DNA from: Microthrixaceae bacterium
Lineage (GTDB): Bacteria > Actinomycetota > Acidimicrobiia > Acidimicrobiales > Poriferisodalaceae
Direction of reading: 5' to 3'
DNA length: 64,000 nt
Assembly: GCA_011523825.1 (NCBI GenBank)
Contig: WTFX01000017.1
Span: forward strand, 124,001-188,000
Shown: in pieces, positions 1-10,423 of the stretch
Layout: every line of letters starts with the position of its first letter
Numbering within the stretch: position 1 is the stretch's first letter
Made by a program: the position numbers and the translations under genes
Notes under the pieces: generated by a model
The model's input: only the letters and a program-made list of their open reading frames with translations
The model's database searches: none
Told to the model about the DNA's origin: nothing

Positions 1-1323
1 GGAGACCTCAGCGGCGAAGGAAGCCGACAGTTCCGCCAGCTCGGGCGACCCCGCCAGGTTCCGGTGCTCGGCCGGGTCGGCCGAGATGTCATAGAGCTGC
101 GGCGGGTCGGTGTCGCAGTGGATGTACTTGTAGCGGCCGCGACGGATCATGAACATCGGATGCGAGGTCAGCTCGCCCATGTACTCGCCGATGGTCTCGT
201 CGACCGGATCGTCGCCCCCGGTGGCAGCCGGCCACAGGCTGCGGCCGTCGAGCGGTGCGCCCGTCTCGACAGCCGGACCGCCGGCCTTGTCCGTGAACGC
301 AATGTCCATCAGCGTGGGCGCCAGATCCAGCAGGGAGCACACGTTGGGCACCGTGCCCTGGGCGATGTCGGGCCCGGCCATCACCAGCGGGACGCGGGCC
401 GAGCGCTCGAAGAACGACATCTTGAACCAGGCACCCCGGTCGCCCAGCATGTCGCCGTGGTCGCTGGTGGCGATCACCACCGTGTCATCGGCATGTCCGG
501 TCTCGTCCAGAGCGCCCAGCAGCTCGCCGAGCCACCAGTCGAAATAGCTGGTGTTGGCGTAGTAGGCGTGGCGGGCGTTCCGGCACTGTTCGGGGGTCCA
601 GCCCACGGTGTCGGCCTCGATGCCGGCCCGGATGCGCACGGTGTGCGGATCGAGCTCGGCAGGCGCCGGGCCCGGCAGGTCGATCTGGTCGTGGTCGTAG
701 AGGTTCCACCACTCGGGCCGTGCCACATAGGGGTCGTGGGGGTGGATGAACGCCACTGCCAGGAAGAACGGCCGGTCGTCGGGCTCGCGGGCCAGGTCGT
801 ACACGCACCGGCGGGCAGCGAACCCGACCTCGTCGTCGTAGTCGATCTGGTAGGTGGCGAGTGCCTGGCCGGCCCCGGAGAGGCTGTCCATGTTGTGGTA
901 CCACTTGTCGATCCGCTCGCCGGCGGCATCCCAGTCGGGCGTCCAGGCGAAGTTGGCCGGGTAGATGTCGGTGGTGAGGCGTCGGCTGAAACCGTGCAGC
1001 TGGTCGGGTCCGACGAAGTGCATCTTGCCCGCGAGCACAGTCCGGTAGCCCGCCAGATTCAGCCAGTGCGCCATGGTGGGCGCCGCGGCGCTCCACTCTG
1101 CCGCGTTGTCCCAGGCGCCGATCCGCGACGCCGCTCGACCGGTCATCATCGAGTGGCGCGACGGCGCGCACAGCGGCGACGGGCAGTAAGCCGCATCGAA
1201 CCGGACGCCCCGCTCAGCGAGCGAATCCAGCGACGGCGTCCGGACCAGCGGGTGGCCGTAGGCGCCGGTGAAATGCGGCGCAAGCTGGTCCGCCATCACC
1301 AGCACGATGTTGGGCGCCGTCAT
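1..1323 (-). CDS. betC: Choline-sulfatase (sulfatase family), C-terminus cut by window edge
   Basis: Predicted to hydrolyse choline-O-sulfate to choline and sulfate in the cytoplasm. The reading frame opens at ATG 1323 and runs off the left edge with 441 codons and no stop. The N-terminus (TAPNIVLVMADQLAP) is the usual sulfatase metal-binding start, and the motif CAPSR at residues 52-56 is the C-x-P-x-R signature whose cysteine matures to formylglycine. The spacing and the ADQL motif resemble BetC-type enzymes more than generic arylsulfatases. It is divergent from a betaine-type binding protein gene and shares the 1324-1454 promoter region, which holds an operator-like palindrome. The choline dehydrogenase gene nearby supports choline sulfate as substrate. 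A phosphonate or other sulfate ester hydrolase is the main alternative. The long plus-strand frame over it is a shadow. Confidence 0.82.
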   Translation of the reverse strand, partial: MTAPNIVLVMADQLAPHFTGAYGHPLVRTPSLDSLAERGVRFDAAYCPSPLCAPSRHSMMTGRAASRIGAWDNAAEWSAAAPTMAHWLNLAGYRTVLAGKMHFVGPDQLHGFSRRLTTDIYPANFAWTPDWDAAGERIDKWYHNMDSLSGAGQALATYQIDYDDEVGFAARRCVYDLAREPDDRPFFLAVAFIHPHDPYVARPEWWNLYDHDQIDLPGPAPAELDPHTVRIRAGIEADTVGWTPEQCRNARHAYYANTSYFDWWLGELLGALDETGHADDTVVIATSDHGDMLGDRGAWFKMSFFERSARVPLVMAGPDIAQGTVPNVCSLLDLAPTLMDIAFTDKAGGPAVETGAPLDGRSLWPAATGGDDPVDETIGEYMGELTSHPMFMIRRGRYKYIHCDTDPPQLYDISADPAEHRNLAGSPELAELSASFAAEVS

Positions 1324-1400
1324 CAATCGCACAGTACGCCTGCTGGCCTCTAACGCGCGCCAGTGCGCGGTATCGGGGTATCGCGGGCGTGCTATGGTTT

Positions 1401-1428
1401 CCAAAACCGTCTAAATGGCCTGTTTTGG
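1401..1428. promoter_or_regulatory. Operator-like palindrome, site 1 (betaine locus)
   Basis: Two 11-bp arms, CCAAAACCGTC and GCCTGTTTTGG, flank the 6-bp centre TAAATG; 9 of 11 arm positions pair. The first 18 bases match site 2 (4942-4959) at 14 positions, and the arms and spacer have the same lengths. It lies in the divergent region between the sulfatase and the binding protein gene. I infer a binding site for the TetR regulator encoded at 4208-4927. Confidence 0.6.
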
Positions 1429-1454
1429 CGGGGGACACAAACCGGGGGGTGCCC

Positions 1455-2468
1455 ATGTCCGAAGAATGCAAGTCCGGCGAGCGAGCTCGCCGACACCCAA
1501 GGCTGAGCAGACCGAAGCTGCTCCTAGCGATCGTGGCAGTGCTCGGCCTGTTCGCCGCTGCCTGCACCGGCGGCGACGACGGCGACGACGGCGGCCTCGG
1601 GTCGCAGACCACGATCACGCTGGCAGCCAACCCGTGGAACGGCTCAGCCCTGAACGTGGCAGTCGCTGCGCAGCTGCTCGAGAGCGAGCTCGGCTACGAC
1701 GTCGAGATCGTGGACATCGATGAGAACGCCCAGTGGGCGGCCATCAACACGGGCGAGATCAGTGCGTCGCTCGAGGTGTGGCCGTCGGGTCACGCGCAGA
1801 ACGTGATCGACTTCATCGACAACGCCGACGCCAACGTCGACAACGCCGGCCTGCTCGGACCGGTCGGCAAGATCGGCTGGTTCACGCCGACGTACATGAT
1901 CGAGCGTCATCCGGAGCTGGCCACATGGGAGGGCTTCGCCGATCCGGCGCTGGCCGGCCTGTACGCCACGGCCGAGACCGGCGACCTGGGGCAGTTCCTG
2001 GGCGGTGATCCCAGCTTCGTCCAGTACGACGAGGACATCATCAACAACCTGGGCCTGCCGATGCAGGTGGTGTACGCCGGGTCCGAGGCTGCGATCCTGG
2101 CGGCGGTCGACGCGGCCTACAGCCGGGAGGACCCGATCCTGGTGTACCTGTGGACGCCCCACTCGGCGTTCAACAGCTACGACCTCACCAACGTGCTGCT
2201 GCCTGACTACAGCGACGACTGCTACGCCACAGCAGACGCCGGCGGTGTCGACTGCGACTATCCAGCCGATGTCCTGTTCAAGATCATCGATGCGAGCCTC
2301 GCTGAGAACGCCCCAGCAGCTGACGCATTCCTGCGAGCCATGAACTACGACAGCGCCGACCAGATCTCCATGCTGGCCGCCGTCGAGGGCGAAGGCATGT
2401 CGATCGACGATGCCGCTGCAGCGTGGATCGCAGACAACGAGGCGACCTGGAGCGCCTGGCTCCAGTAG
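1455..2468 (+). CDS. Betaine/choline-type ABC transporter substrate-binding lipoprotein
   Basis: 337-residue secreted solute receptor of the OpuAC/ProX-like family, anchored to the outer face of the membrane. The N-terminus has basic residues, a hydrophobic stretch and a lipobox ending LFAAAC, with Cys37 as the lipidated residue. The mature part begins with an acidic linker and then motifs of this family, such as NPWNGSALN and SLEVWPSGHA, whose tryptophans usually build the aromatic cage for quaternary amines. ATG 1455 is preferred over the upstream GTG at 1389 because a G-rich ribosome site (GGGGGG) lies just before it and because the GTG would put the operator inside the gene. It is divergent from the sulfatase and upstream of choline dehydrogenase. 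Choline, choline sulfate or glycine betaine are possible ligands; the sequence does not decide. Confidence 0.85.
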   Translation: MSEECKSGERARRHPRLSRPKLLLAIVAVLGLFAAACTGGDDGDDGGLGSQTTITLAANPWNGSALNVAVAAQLLESELGYDVEIVDIDENAQWAAINTGEISASLEVWPSGHAQNVIDFIDNADANVDNAGLLGPVGKIGWFTPTYMIERHPELATWEGFADPALAGLYATAETGDLGQFLGGDPSFVQYDEDIINNLGLPMQVVYAGSEAAILAAVDAAYSREDPILVYLWTPHSAFNSYDLTNVLLPDYSDDCYATADAGGVDCDYPADVLFKIIDASLAENAPAADAFLRAMNYDSADQISMLAAVEGEGMSIDDAAAAWIADNEATWSAWLQ

Positions 2469-2501
2469 CCCGCCAGCGCTCACATCCTCCTAGGGCGCTG
2501 A

Positions 2502-2539
2502 CCCGTCGGCGTCGGCCTGTCAGGGCCGGCGCCGGCGGG
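2502..2539 (+). terminator. Strong hairpin between binding protein and choline dehydrogenase genes
   Basis: Arms of 16 bases at 2502-2517 and 2524-2539 pair fully if two G-U wobbles are allowed, around a 6-base loop. No T-run follows, so it may be a leaky terminator or an mRNA-stabilising or processing structure. Such hairpins are common after binding-protein genes, which need higher expression than the rest of their operon. Confidence 0.5.
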
Positions 2540-2582
2540 GCTCGTCTCGCATGTCTCCAAGCGCTGCCTCGCAGGTGATCCG

Positions 2583-4313
2583 GTGACCGAACCCGTGTAC
2601 GACTTCATCATCGTCGGCGGCGGATCGGCCGGCTGCGCGCTCGCCAACCGGCTGAGCGCGGACCCCGGCACCAAGGTGCTGGTGCTCGAAGCCGGTCGCC
2701 GCGACTACCGCTGGGACGTGCTCATCCACATGCCGGCCGCGCTGGCCATGCCGATCGGCAACCGCTTCTACGACTGGCAGTACGAGACCGAGCCGGAGCC
2801 CCACATGGGCGGGCGGCGGGTGTACCACGCCCGCGGCAAGGTGCTGGGCGGCTCCAGCTCCATCAACGGGATGATCTTCCAGCGGGGCAACCCGGCCGAC
2901 TACGACAAGTGGGCCAGCCGGCCCGGCATGGCGGCGTGGGACTACCGCCATTGCCTGCCGTACTTCAAGCGGATGGAGACGTGTCTGGCGGGCCCCGATG
3001 ACTGGCGCGGCGGCGACGGCCCGCTGGTGCTCGAGCGGGGCCCGGCCACCAGCCCGCTGTTCGAGGCCTTCTTCGACGCCGTGCAGCAGGCCGGCTACGA
3101 GCTGACCGCCGACGTGAACGGCTTCCGCCAGGAGGGCTTTGCGGCGTTCGACCGCAACATTCACCGCGGCCGGCGCCTGTCCGCCTCGCAGGCCTACCTG
3201 CACCCGGTGCTGGAGCGCCGGAATCTGGACCTCCGCACCGGCGCGCTGATCAGCCGGGTGCTCTTTGACGGCAACCGGGCAACCGGTGTCGAGTACAGGC
3301 GAAAGGGCCGCACGCGGGTCGCTCGGGCCGGCCACGTGATCCTGTGCGCAGGGGCGTTCGGCTCCGCACAGCTCTTGCAGCTGTCGGGCATCGGCTCCCC
3401 CGCCCTGCTCGACCAGCACGGCATCGACGTCGTCTCGCCGCTCGAAGGCGTCGGCGAGAACCTCCAGGACCACATCGAGGTCTACATCCAGTACGCCTCG
3501 AAGCTGCCGGTGTCGATGCAGCCCCACCTGCGGCGCTGGCGCCACCCGTGGATCGGCCTGCAATGGCTGGCACGGCGGGGTCCGGGGGCAACCAACCACT
3601 TCGAGGCCGGCGGCTTCGTGCGCAGCAACACCGACGAGACCTACCCCAACCTGATGTTCCACTTCCTGCCGCTGGCCGTGCGCTACGACGGCTCGGCCCC
3701 AGTCAGCAAGCACGGTTACCAGGTGCACGTGGGGCCGATGTACTCCGACGCCCGCGGCTGGGTGCGCATCCGCTCCCGCGATCCTGCGGTGAAGCCGGCG
3801 ATCCAGTTCAACTACCTGTCCACCGCGCAGGATCGGCGCGAGTGGGTCGAGACCGTGCGCGTCACACGTCACATCATGAACCAGCCCGCCTTCGCCGCCT
3901 ACAACGACGGCGAGCTGTCGCCCGGCCCCGGCACCCAGTCCGACGACGAGATCATGGACTGGGTGGCACGCGACGCTGAGACGGCGCTGCATCCGGCGGG
4001 CACAGCGCGCCTCGGCACCGACGAGCTGGCCGTGACCGACCCGTCGACCATGGATGTGCTGGGGACGTCGGGTCTCAGCGTCGTCGACGCCTCGGTGATG
4101 CCCACCGTCACCAACGGCAACATCTACGCGCCGGTCATGATGATTGCCGAGAAGGCTGCCGACCTGCTGCTCGGCAACGAGCCGCTCGAGCCGCTGGATG
4201 TGCCGGTTTACGGGCCGTCCTGCGAGTCGTCGTCACCGGGGCCGCCGCTGCCGTCGAGCGCGCCGCCTTCGTCACCGGAGATCATCGCCGAGACGAGGTC
4301 GAGCACCTCGTGA
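2583..4313 (+). CDS. betA: Choline dehydrogenase (GMC oxidoreductase)
   Basis: 576-residue FAD-dependent GMC oxidoreductase that oxidises choline to betaine aldehyde, probably at the membrane. The dinucleotide fold VGGGSAG lies at residues 11-17, followed by VLEAG. The stretch around residues 50-74 (MPAALAMP and YETEPEPHM) and the GMC signature [13 protein letters not shown] at about 85-97 match BetA-type choline dehydrogenases closely. The second signature [15 protein letters not shown] and the catalytic histidine in [10 protein letters not shown] (about residue 470) are present, as is the C-terminal ASVMP/TNGN block. Start is GTG. The last 35 residues or so (rich in Ser and Pro) go beyond the normal BetA end and overlap the convergent TetR gene by 106 bp. 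No betaine aldehyde dehydrogenase gene is visible in the window. Confidence 0.88.
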   Translation: MTEPVYDFIIVGGGSAGCALANRLSADPGTKVLVLEAGRRDYRWDVLIHMPAALAMPIGNRFYDWQYETEPEPHMGGRRVYHARGKVLGGSSSINGMIFQRGNPADYDKWASRPGMAAWDYRHCLPYFKRMETCLAGPDDWRGGDGPLVLERGPATSPLFEAFFDAVQQAGYELTADVNGFRQEGFAAFDRNIHRGRRLSASQAYLHPVLERRNLDLRTGALISRVLFDGNRATGVEYRRKGRTRVARAGHVILCAGAFGSAQLLQLSGIGSPALLDQHGIDVVSPLEGVGENLQDHIEVYIQYASKLPVSMQPHLRRWRHPWIGLQWLARRGPGATNHFEAGGFVRSNTDETYPNLMFHFLPLAVRYDGSAPVSKHGYQVHVGPMYSDARGWVRIRSRDPAVKPAIQFNYLSTAQDRREWVETVRVTRHIMNQPAFAAYNDGELSPGPGTQSDDEIMDWVARDAETALHPAGTARLGTDELAVTDPSTMDVLGTSGLSVVDASVMPTVTNGNIYAPVMMIAEKAADLLLGNEPLEPLDVPVYGPSCESSSPGPPLPSSAPPSSPEIIAETRSSTS

Positions 4314-4927
4314 CGCTCGGCCTTGGTCGGCGGCGCGAGGCCGAAGAGATCGATGAGCCAGAGGCCGTCGCCGACGATGCGCGCCAGCAGTCCCGTTGTC
4401 TCCGCCAGCCCGTCGTGCTGCACCAGGCGCTCCTGCCATCGCTCGAACGTCGCACGGGTATTCGCGAGCAGCTCATCGTCGAGCGCAGCCGCCGCCAGGA
4501 TCGACGCCGAGGTGTCGTCCGCCGCCTTGTAGGGCTCGCGGACGTAGTCCAGGTAGGCAAGCGCGAAGGTGCCGCGGGCGGCGGGGTCATCGTCGCGGAA
4601 CATGGCCTCGCGAAGGTCCAGCTCGTCGTCGAGCACGGCCAGCGTCTCATCCAGCAGGCCGGCCATGAGCGCATCCTTCGAACCGAAGTGGTACAGGAAC
4701 CCGCCCTTGCTCACGCCGGCGGCCAGCGCCACACGGTCGAGCGTGAGGTTGGCGGCGCCGTCGGTTTGGATGACTTCGATGGCGGCCTGCAGGATGCGCT
4801 CACGAGTCTGCACCGCGCGTTCCTGCACCGGCCCCGATCGCGATCCGGATGCCTCCGTTTTGGACCCCGGCGCCGGCGTGCCGGCCGGTGTCTCATCGCG
4901 GGCGTGCGTGCGTGCCACAGTCAGCAC
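4208..4927 (-). CDS. TetR-family regulator of the betaine locus
   Basis: 239-residue repressor-type protein. The helix-turn-helix starts near TRERILQAA and continues through [19 protein letters not shown], a typical TetR DNA-binding domain; the rest is the variable helical ligand domain. The frame stays open upstream to 5035, but GTG 4927 is chosen because it leaves the operator-like palindrome 4942-4969 in the promoter and avoids overlap with the divergent ATPase gene. The acidic, Gly/Ser-rich tail runs over the end of betA. It probably binds the two sites at 1401-1428 and 4942-4969 and so controls the sulfatase, binding protein, dehydrogenase and ABC genes. It resembles BetI only in context; the ligand is unknown, with choline or betaine the obvious guesses. 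Confidence 0.85.
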   Translation of the reverse strand: MLTVARTHARDETPAGTPAPGSKTEASGSRSGPVQERAVQTRERILQAAIEVIQTDGAANLTLDRVALAAGVSKGGFLYHFGSKDALMAGLLDETLAVLDDELDLREAMFRDDDPAARGTFALAYLDYVREPYKAADDTSASILAAAALDDELLANTRATFERWQERLVQHDGLAETTGLLARIVGDGLWLIDLFGLAPPTKAERHEVLDLVSAMISGDEGGALDGSGGPGDDDSQDGP

Positions 4928-4941
4928 AGCGTATCGACCTG

Positions 4942-4969
4942 CCAAACCCGTCCAACTAGACGGTAACGC
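4942..4969. promoter_or_regulatory. Operator-like palindrome, site 2 (betaine locus)
   Basis: Arms CCAAACCCGTC and GACGGTAACGC flank the centre CAACTA; the inner CCGTC/GACGG pairs perfectly. Its left 18 bases match site 1 (1401-1418) at 14 positions with the same 11-6-11 layout. It lies about 15 bp upstream of the TetR start and 20 bp upstream of the ATPase ATG, a good place to repress both. Confidence 0.62.
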
Positions 4970-4988
4970 GGCGGCAATGGGGGCAGCC

Positions 4989-6017
4989 ATGGAGCCGATC
5001 GTCTCGGTCAACGGCCTGTGGAAGATCTTCGGCAAGCGGGTCGACGCAGCCCGTGAGGTCGCTGCGGGAAGGGCCGACCGGGAGCAGGTGCAGGCCGAGA
5101 CGGGCTGCCTGGTGGCGGTTCAAGATGTCACCTTCGACGTGCAGGCCGGCGAGACGTTCGTGGTCATGGGCCTGTCGGGTTCGGGCAAGTCCACGCTGGT
5201 GCGCTGCATCTCCCGTCTGATCGAGCCGACCTTCGGCGAGATGGAAGTGTGCGGCACCGTGCTGGCCGACGCCGGCGAGACAGAGCTGCGCGAGCTGCGC
5301 CGCAGCAAGATGGCGATGGTCTTCCAGCATTTCGGCCTGTTCCCCCACCGGCGCGTCGTCGACAACGTGGCGTACGGGCTGGAAGTGCAGGGCGTCGGGC
5401 GTGACGAGCGCCATGAGCGGGCCCGCGAGGTGCTCACCACGGTGGGCCTCGAGGGCTGGGGCGACCACTACCCGCAGCAGCTCAGCGGCGGCATGCAGCA
5501 GCGCGTCGGGCTGGCTCGGGCCCTCGCGGTCGAGCCCGAAGTGCTGTTCTTCGACGAGCCGTTCTCGGCGCTCGACCCGCTCATCCGGCGCGACATGCAG
5601 GACGAGCTGGTGGCCCTGCAGCTCGAGCTGCAGCGCACGATCGTGTTCATCACCCACGACTTCGCCGAGGCGCTGCGGCTGGCGGACCGGATCGCCATCA
5701 TGCGCGACGGGGCCTTCACCCAGGTCGGTACGCCGCTCGAGATCCTGACCCAGCCCGCCGACGACTACGTGCGGGCCTTCACCCAGGATGCGCCGATCGC
5801 GAAGGTGCTCCCCGCGTGCTCGCTGATGCGGCCGGTTGGCGAGGTCGCTGTCGAAGACAACTGGCCCCGCACGACCGAGACCGCCACGCTGGAGTCGGCC
5901 CTGCCGTTCCTGCTGTCAGAGCACCGTCCGGTCGTGGTCTGCAACGCCAGCGGCGATCCCCTCGGCCTGCTCCACCAGGACGATGTGGCAGCGGTACTGG
6001 AGCGGAACCTGCGATGA
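4989..6017 (+). CDS. proV: Betaine/proline-type ABC transporter ATPase
   Basis: 342-residue cytoplasmic ATPase of the ProV/OpuAA family, powering uptake with the permease just downstream. Walker A GLSGSGKST is at residues 61-69, the ABC signature LSGGMQQR at 165-172, and Walker B with the catalytic glutamate (VLFFDEP) at 185-191; an H-loop histidine is in FITHDF. The Q-loop region (VFQHFGLFPHR) is typical of quaternary-amine importers. The C-terminal 70 residues look like a single CBS-like half rather than the paired CBS domains of longer ProV proteins. ATG 4989 follows a GGGGG site; an in-frame ATG at 4977 is possible. It is divergent from the TetR gene, with a candidate operator between them. 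Confidence 0.9.
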   Translation: MEPIVSVNGLWKIFGKRVDAAREVAAGRADREQVQAETGCLVAVQDVTFDVQAGETFVVMGLSGSGKSTLVRCISRLIEPTFGEMEVCGTVLADAGETELRELRRSKMAMVFQHFGLFPHRRVVDNVAYGLEVQGVGRDERHERAREVLTTVGLEGWGDHYPQQLSGGMQQRVGLARALAVEPEVLFFDEPFSALDPLIRRDMQDELVALQLELQRTIVFITHDFAEALRLADRIAIMRDGAFTQVGTPLEILTQPADDYVRAFTQDAPIAKVLPACSLMRPVGEVAVEDNWPRTTETATLESALPFLLSEHRPVVVCNASGDPLGLLHQDDVAAVLERNLR

Positions 6018-6055
6018 ACCACATCAGGAGAGCTCCAGTACCGCCATCAGGCACA

Positions 6056-6067
6056 GCTCTCGAGAGC
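6056..6067. repeat. Perfect 12-bp palindrome before the permease start
   Basis: GCTCTCGAGAGC is fully self-complementary and ends 8 bases before the permease ATG in the 58-bp gap after the ATPase gene. It could hide or expose the start region in mRNA. I see no stronger ribosome site here, so translation may depend on this structure or on coupling. Confidence 0.35.
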
Positions 6068-6075
6068 AATCTGCG

Positions 6076-8070
6076 ATGAGCCAGACCCTCGAGGCTGGGT
6101 CGCCTGCAGGTTCGGGCGCACCCGCCTCCCGGCGGCGGTCGCCGGTTGCCGTGGGGCTGGCGGCGGCCGCGGTCGGGCTCGTGATTGTCGGCTTCGCCGC
6201 TTCTGTCGGCGCCTTTCCGGAATCGTGGAACTTCGGCTTGGCCGACCCGATCGATCGCACACGGCGCTGGCTGATCAACAACCAGACATCCCACTGGCTC
6301 TACACGGTGCTGCTGAACCCGCTGACCGATCTCGCCGATGCCGGCATCCGTCAGCTCGAGGCGATCCTGCGGTGGTTCCCGTGGTACGTGTACCCGGTCT
6401 TCTGCGGCCTCGGGCTGTGGCGCGTGCGAGGCCGGCTGGCGGGTGTGCTCGGAGCGGCCGGGGTCCTGCTGATCGGCATGACCGACCTGTGGCAGCAGGG
6501 CTTCGCCACGCTCGCCCTGATGGGCGTGGCGGTGTTCCTGTCGCTGCTGGCGGGTATCCCGCTCGGTATTGCCGCCTGGCGCAACGACCGCTTCGCCGGC
6601 GTGCTGCGCCCGACGCTCGACGCCATGCAGACGATGCCCGGGTTCGTCTATCTCATCCCGTTTGTGCTGCTGTTCGGCATTGGGCGCGTGCCGGCTCTGA
6701 TCGCGACCGTCATCTTCGCCCTGCCTCCGGTGGTGAGGCTCACCGATGTCGGCTTGCGCAATGTGCCCGGCGCGATGGTGGAGGCCTCGGAGATGTTCGG
6801 CGCCACCGACCGCCAGACGCTGCGGCTGGTGCGGATCCCGGCAGCCCGGCCGGCGATTCTGGCCGGCACCAACCAGACGACGATGCTCGCGATGAGCATG
6901 GTGGTGATCGCCGCGTTCATCGGCTCGGGCGGTCTCGGCCAGGACGTGCTGCGAGCCATGCGCGACATCGATGTCGGCGAGGCCTCCGAGGCCGGCATCG
7001 CCATCGTCATCATGGCGATCATCCTGGATCGCTTCACCCGGGGCGTCGCCACGCTGGGCGAGCGCGGCCGCGGGCAGGCAACGAATGCTCACGGCGAGAG
7101 CTCACTGCGGCCTGCTGACACAGCGGCGATCCGCTGGATCGCAGCCGCAACGGCGCTGGTGGCACTGGTCGGCGGCATCGTGGGCCACAACGAGTCCCCC
7201 GAGTGGCTGCAATGGCACTACGCGCCGTACGTCAATGACCTCACGGCGTGGGCTCGCGACAACCTCTACGACATCGGCAACTCGGGCATCGGCACCGGAC
7301 CGCTCAGCGACTTCATCACCGTCTATATGGTGACGCCGCTGCGGGAGTTGCTCTCATCGGGCATTCCCTGGCCGGCCATGATCGGGCTCGGGGTGCTGGG
7401 GGGCCTGCTGGCCCGCGGCGTCACGCTGGGGCTCGGCATCGGCGTCGCACTGTTCCTGATCGGGTGGCTGGGCATGTGGGAGCTGTCGATGGACACGCTG
7501 GCCCAGACGCTGGTGGCCGTGGCCGTCACCCTGGCCATCGCGGTGCCGCTGGGAATCCAAGCCTCCCACAGCGACCGCTTCCAGCGACTGATGGACCCGG
7601 TGCTCGACTTCCTGCAAACCATTCCCAGCTTCGTGCTGCTGGTGCCGGTGATCACGCTGTTCCACGTGGGGCGGATTCCGGGCATCATCGCCTCGGTGGT
7701 GTATGCGCTGCCGGCTGCGGTGCACTACACCGACCTCGGGCTCCGCAGGGTTCCCGCCGAGGTTCACGAAGCCGCAACGAGCTTCGGCGCGACCCGCAGC
7801 CAGCGCCTGCGGCGGGTCGAGCTGCCGCTGGCTGCGCCCGAGCTGATGGTGGCGGTCAACCAGGTGATCATGCTGGTGCTGGCCATGGTGGTGATCGCCG
7901 GTCTGGTCGGCGGCGGCGGGCTCGGGCTCGAGACGGTGAACGCCCTGCGCCGCAGCGACGCCGTGGGGCGCGGCTTCGAGGCCGGCATCGCCATCGTGCT
8001 GCTGGCCGGCATCCTCGACCGCCTCACCAGGGGCGTAGCAGACCGCCTCCGCCCCCCACCCGCCGCCTGA
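6076..8070 (+). CDS. proW: Fused double permease of betaine-type ABC transporter
   Basis: 664-residue inner membrane protein with two complete permease domains in one chain. Each half has the ProW/OpuAB pattern: a run like LGIAAWRNDRF or LGIQASHSDRF, then MQTMPGFVYLIP or LQTIPSFVLLVP, a coupling helix region (EASEMFGATDRQ; EAATSFGATRSQ) and an end EAGIAIV followed by LDR(F/L)TRG. The two halves meet around residues 350-380 and each is preceded by a long periplasmic loop. The usual transporter uses two copies of a single-domain permease, so this protein would supply both. ATG 6076 is chosen because upstream sequence in this frame overlaps the ATPase gene. The TGA is followed by a hairpin at 8081-8104. 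Confidence 0.9.
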   Translation: MSQTLEAGSPAGSGAPASRRRSPVAVGLAAAAVGLVIVGFAASVGAFPESWNFGLADPIDRTRRWLINNQTSHWLYTVLLNPLTDLADAGIRQLEAILRWFPWYVYPVFCGLGLWRVRGRLAGVLGAAGVLLIGMTDLWQQGFATLALMGVAVFLSLLAGIPLGIAAWRNDRFAGVLRPTLDAMQTMPGFVYLIPFVLLFGIGRVPALIATVIFALPPVVRLTDVGLRNVPGAMVEASEMFGATDRQTLRLVRIPAARPAILAGTNQTTMLAMSMVVIAAFIGSGGLGQDVLRAMRDIDVGEASEAGIAIVIMAIILDRFTRGVATLGERGRGQATNAHGESSLRPADTAAIRWIAAATALVALVGGIVGHNESPEWLQWHYAPYVNDLTAWARDNLYDIGNSGIGTGPLSDFITVYMVTPLRELLSSGIPWPAMIGLGVLGGLLARGVTLGLGIGVALFLIGWLGMWELSMDTLAQTLVAVAVTLAIAVPLGIQASHSDRFQRLMDPVLDFLQTIPSFVLLVPVITLFHVGRIPGIIASVVYALPAAVHYTDLGLRRVPAEVHEAATSFGATRSQRLRRVELPLAAPELMVAVNQVIMLVLAMVVIAGLVGGGGLGLETVNALRRSDAVGRGFEAGIAIVLLAGILDRLTRGVADRLRPPPAA

Positions 8071-8080
8071 GCGGCAGATC

Positions 8081-8104
8081 GAGCGAGCGACGCGCTGCGC
8101 GCTC
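8081..8104. terminator. Hairpin between convergent permease and pyrophosphatase genes
   Basis: GAGCG and AGCG pair with CGCT and CGCTC around an ACG loop with a 3-base bulge. It lies in the 50-bp gap between two converging genes, so it may end transcription from both sides. There is no clear T-run. Confidence 0.4.
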
Positions 8105-8120
8105 CTTGCGCCTGAACGGC

Positions 8121-10229
<2,109 letters not shown>

Positions 10230-10253
10230 ATGAGCCTCCAAGGGCACATTGAA

Positions 10254-10285
10254 ATCAGGTCAGATCAGGTGAGATCAGGATCAGG
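10254..10285. repeat. Fourfold ATCAGG repeat upstream of hppA
   Basis: ATCAGG occurs at 10254, 10264, 10274 and 10280, the first three at exact 10-bp steps, so on the same helix face. It lies 25 bp upstream of the pyrophosphatase GTG, within the 194-bp gap after nhaA. This could be a stacked regulator site in the hppA promoter or leader. Apart from these repeats I see no gene in 10230-10423. Confidence 0.5.
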
Positions 10286-10423
10286 TCACGCCGGGATGGC
10301 TCGGGGGAGTATGCCGGACCGCGGGCGACGATGCTGAGAGGCTGAGCCCTGGGCCCAAGCGGCCCGCGAGCGAAGCGAGCTAGAGCGGTAGGCACAGTGC
10401 GAAGCCGTGGACCGCGCGGCTGC

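Noticed and set aside
64-1353. 429-codon plus-strand frame at the window start
   Set aside because: The minus strand carries a sulfatase with the CAPSR active-site motif over the same bases.
4928-5035. 36-residue N-terminal extension of the TetR regulator
   Set aside because: It would run across the operator-like palindrome and overlap the start of the divergent ATPase gene; translation is poor.
10254-10285. CRISPR-like array
   Set aside because: Repeats are 6-10 bp with no unique spacers and no cas genes nearby.
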